Shown here piece by piece: positions 62,771 through 64,000 of a stretch of DNA of 64,000 nucleotides (the first letter of the stretch is position 1; each line of letters opens with the position of its first letter). This DNA comes from Purshia tridentata (lineage: Eukaryota > Streptophyta > Magnoliopsida > Rosales > Rosaceae): positions 1 through 64,000 of the forward strand of contig QANT01006251.1 of NCBI GenBank assembly GCA_003254885.1, written 5' to 3'. Position numbers and translations under genes: made by a program. A model generated the notes under the pieces. The model did no database searches and was not told the DNA's origin. It was given only the letters and a program-made list of their open reading frames with translations.

Positions 62771-64000
62771 ATGGAAGCCATACTCAGAGACTGTGTACAG
62801 CACAGTCTTCGCGATTTCATGCACCGAAACGCCATTTTCATGTGCGAGCGCCTCTGTGCCGAGTACCCCTCTGAGGTACCTTTTTCTCCACCTACTCTTC
62901 ACTCTCTTTCTCTTTCTGTCTGTTTGTTTGGTTACCGATAATCTTTAGAAAGAAAAACAAAATGAGGAAGTTGGAATTTTCGAAATTAATTGTTTCCCTT
63001 TCCTAGTGTTTCACGGCGACGAGACAGAAATCGATGCTTCGTGTTACTTAACCAATGAATTTGTTAATATCTTACGTTTGCTTGGGTCATTCATACTTCC
63101 GAATTTGAGACCTAGGGTTTGATTGCTTTAGAATCTGTTGGACATTTATATTTACACAGGGTTCACTTTTTTTGACGTATAATGTTTCTAAAGGATAAGT
63201 AATTAGGCGTAGTTTAATTAGTTGCTTTTTAGTTTGTCATTAGCTTTCAATATTGGAACTAGTCGTTTTCGGTAACTTTTTTGCAACAAGGTGTGAAGTT
63301 GTGGGTAGTGTGCAAACTGGGGTTTCTTAATGTGGTTTGCTTTCCACAGTGCACTATTTTGATAGCATTAATCAGAACGGTGATGCAATTTTTTAAAGTT
63401 GACTTGAATGTACCTGCTCTAAAATCTTAAACTGTTTGTTAGAAGAAATTGTGTTTGTGAAGTTTTCACTTTATGTTCGGATGGGTATTTTGCTGCGTTT
63501 ATAGTTTGTTAATTTTTTATGGACTCATTGATAATTTGTTGCATTGCAGACGAATTTGCAATTGTTAGCTAGCTGTTACTTGCACAGTAATCAAGCTTTT
63601 GCTGCATATCATATTTTAAAGGGTGAGTAAATATCATAGTGCATACCGTCTGAGTATTTTTTATTTCTTTTCTTTTTTAAAGTTGAGGTTTTCAGTTCAA
63701 ACTTTTTTGTTTTCATATTAGTGTTTCTCATTTATGAACCTCTCTTCTTCTTTCTGTTGATTATTATGAAGGAACACAAGTGGCTCAATCCCGCTACTTG
63801 TTTGCAATATCATGCTTTCAGATGGATCTTCTTAGCGAAGCAGAAGCTGCATTATGCCCTGCTAATGAGCCTAGTGCAGAGGTATTGGATTATATTTTTA
63901 TCTGGGGAATTATGTTTAAAATAAACTTGACATGATTACTTTTTGGAAGCTTACTTGATAACACAATTTTCTTCAGGATTGTATAGTTTTCACAGTATAG
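62771..64000 (+). CDS. HBT: Anaphase-promoting complex subunit 3 / CDC27B (HOBBIT), 5' end
   Basis: Partial gene running off the right edge. APC3/CDC27 is a TPR subunit of the APC/C ubiquitin ligase and binds co-activators; plant CDC27B is HOBBIT, needed for root meristem division. Exons 62771-62875, 63550-63622 and 63772-63881 give about 96 aa: MEAILRDCVQHSLRDFMHRN, AIFMCERLCAEYPSE, LQLLASCYLHSNQAFAAYHI and QSRYLFAISCFQMDLLSEAE. This is the conserved N-terminal TPR dimerisation region and matches remembered Arabidopsis HBT almost residue for residue. The next exon is expected beyond the window; an AG at 63976 leads to a stop within eight codons and is not used here. Confidence 0.9.

Noticed and set aside
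63976-64000. Fourth exon of APC3 starting after TTCTTCAG
   Set aside because: It reaches a stop after eight codons and does not match the expected conserved APC3 sequence; the true exon is probably beyond the edge.
1-64000. CRISPR arrays, operons, rRNA or tRNA genes
   Set aside because: None seen. The sequence is eukaryotic nuclear DNA and no cloverleaf with proper A and B boxes was found by eye.

Overview
The window is plant nuclear DNA. Genes are broken by many short GT-AG introns, spacers are very AT-rich with (TA)n and (TC)n microsatellites, and MITE-type elements are common. The proteins look most like those of a rosid, and the MITE and spacer style suggests Rosaceae, probably Prunus; that genus call is an impression, not a demonstration.

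Layout. 0.7-1.0 kb (-): small unknown ORF with its own TATA box. 2.7-5.3 kb (+): hexose transporter STP14. 6.5-9.6 kb (-): chloroplast group II intron splicing factor CAF1. 10.5-13.6 and 15.3-17.9 kb (+): tandem pair of GT47 exostosin-type glycosyltransferases. 19.3-22.6 kb (+): alpha/beta-hydrolase (lipase-like) with a recognisable Ser-Asp-His triad. 28.9-29.7 kb (+): intronless DREB A-4 type AP2/ERF factor. 29.7-41.5 kb: about 12 kb of AT-rich spacer with a solo LTR nested in a TIR element and a GC-rich island. 41.5-43.6 kb (-): DYW-class PPR protein. 46.2-50.2 kb (+): DUF810/MUN-domain protein related to PATROL1. 51.4-58.6 kb (-): 23-exon STT3A subunit of oligosaccharyltransferase. 59.9-62.0 kb (-): SDS22-like PP1 regulator. 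62.8 kb to the edge (+): 5' end of APC3/CDC27B (HOBBIT).

All spliced models were built by hand from exon translations, splice sites and remembered homologues; every complete model closes in frame (STP14 522 aa, CAF1 798, GT47-A 658, GT47-B 683, hydrolase 541, DUF810 977, STT3A 775, SDS22 338). The genes do not form one pathway. As I recall the Arabidopsis loci, the gene content collects neighbours now spread over several Arabidopsis segments (At2g20000-20020, At5g19670-19690, At1g77200-77210, At2g25800-25820), so this looks like a conserved ancestral block.

The most unusual signal is not a gene: at least four places carry a very short insert, a CTTGGCC-like body plus poly(A), between 14-18 bp direct repeats. 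They look like extremely 5'-truncated retroposon insertions of one family. Also worth attention are a near-complete foldback MITE at 261-580, a solo LTR nested in a TIR element, and a duplicated block around a single N that is probably an assembly fault.
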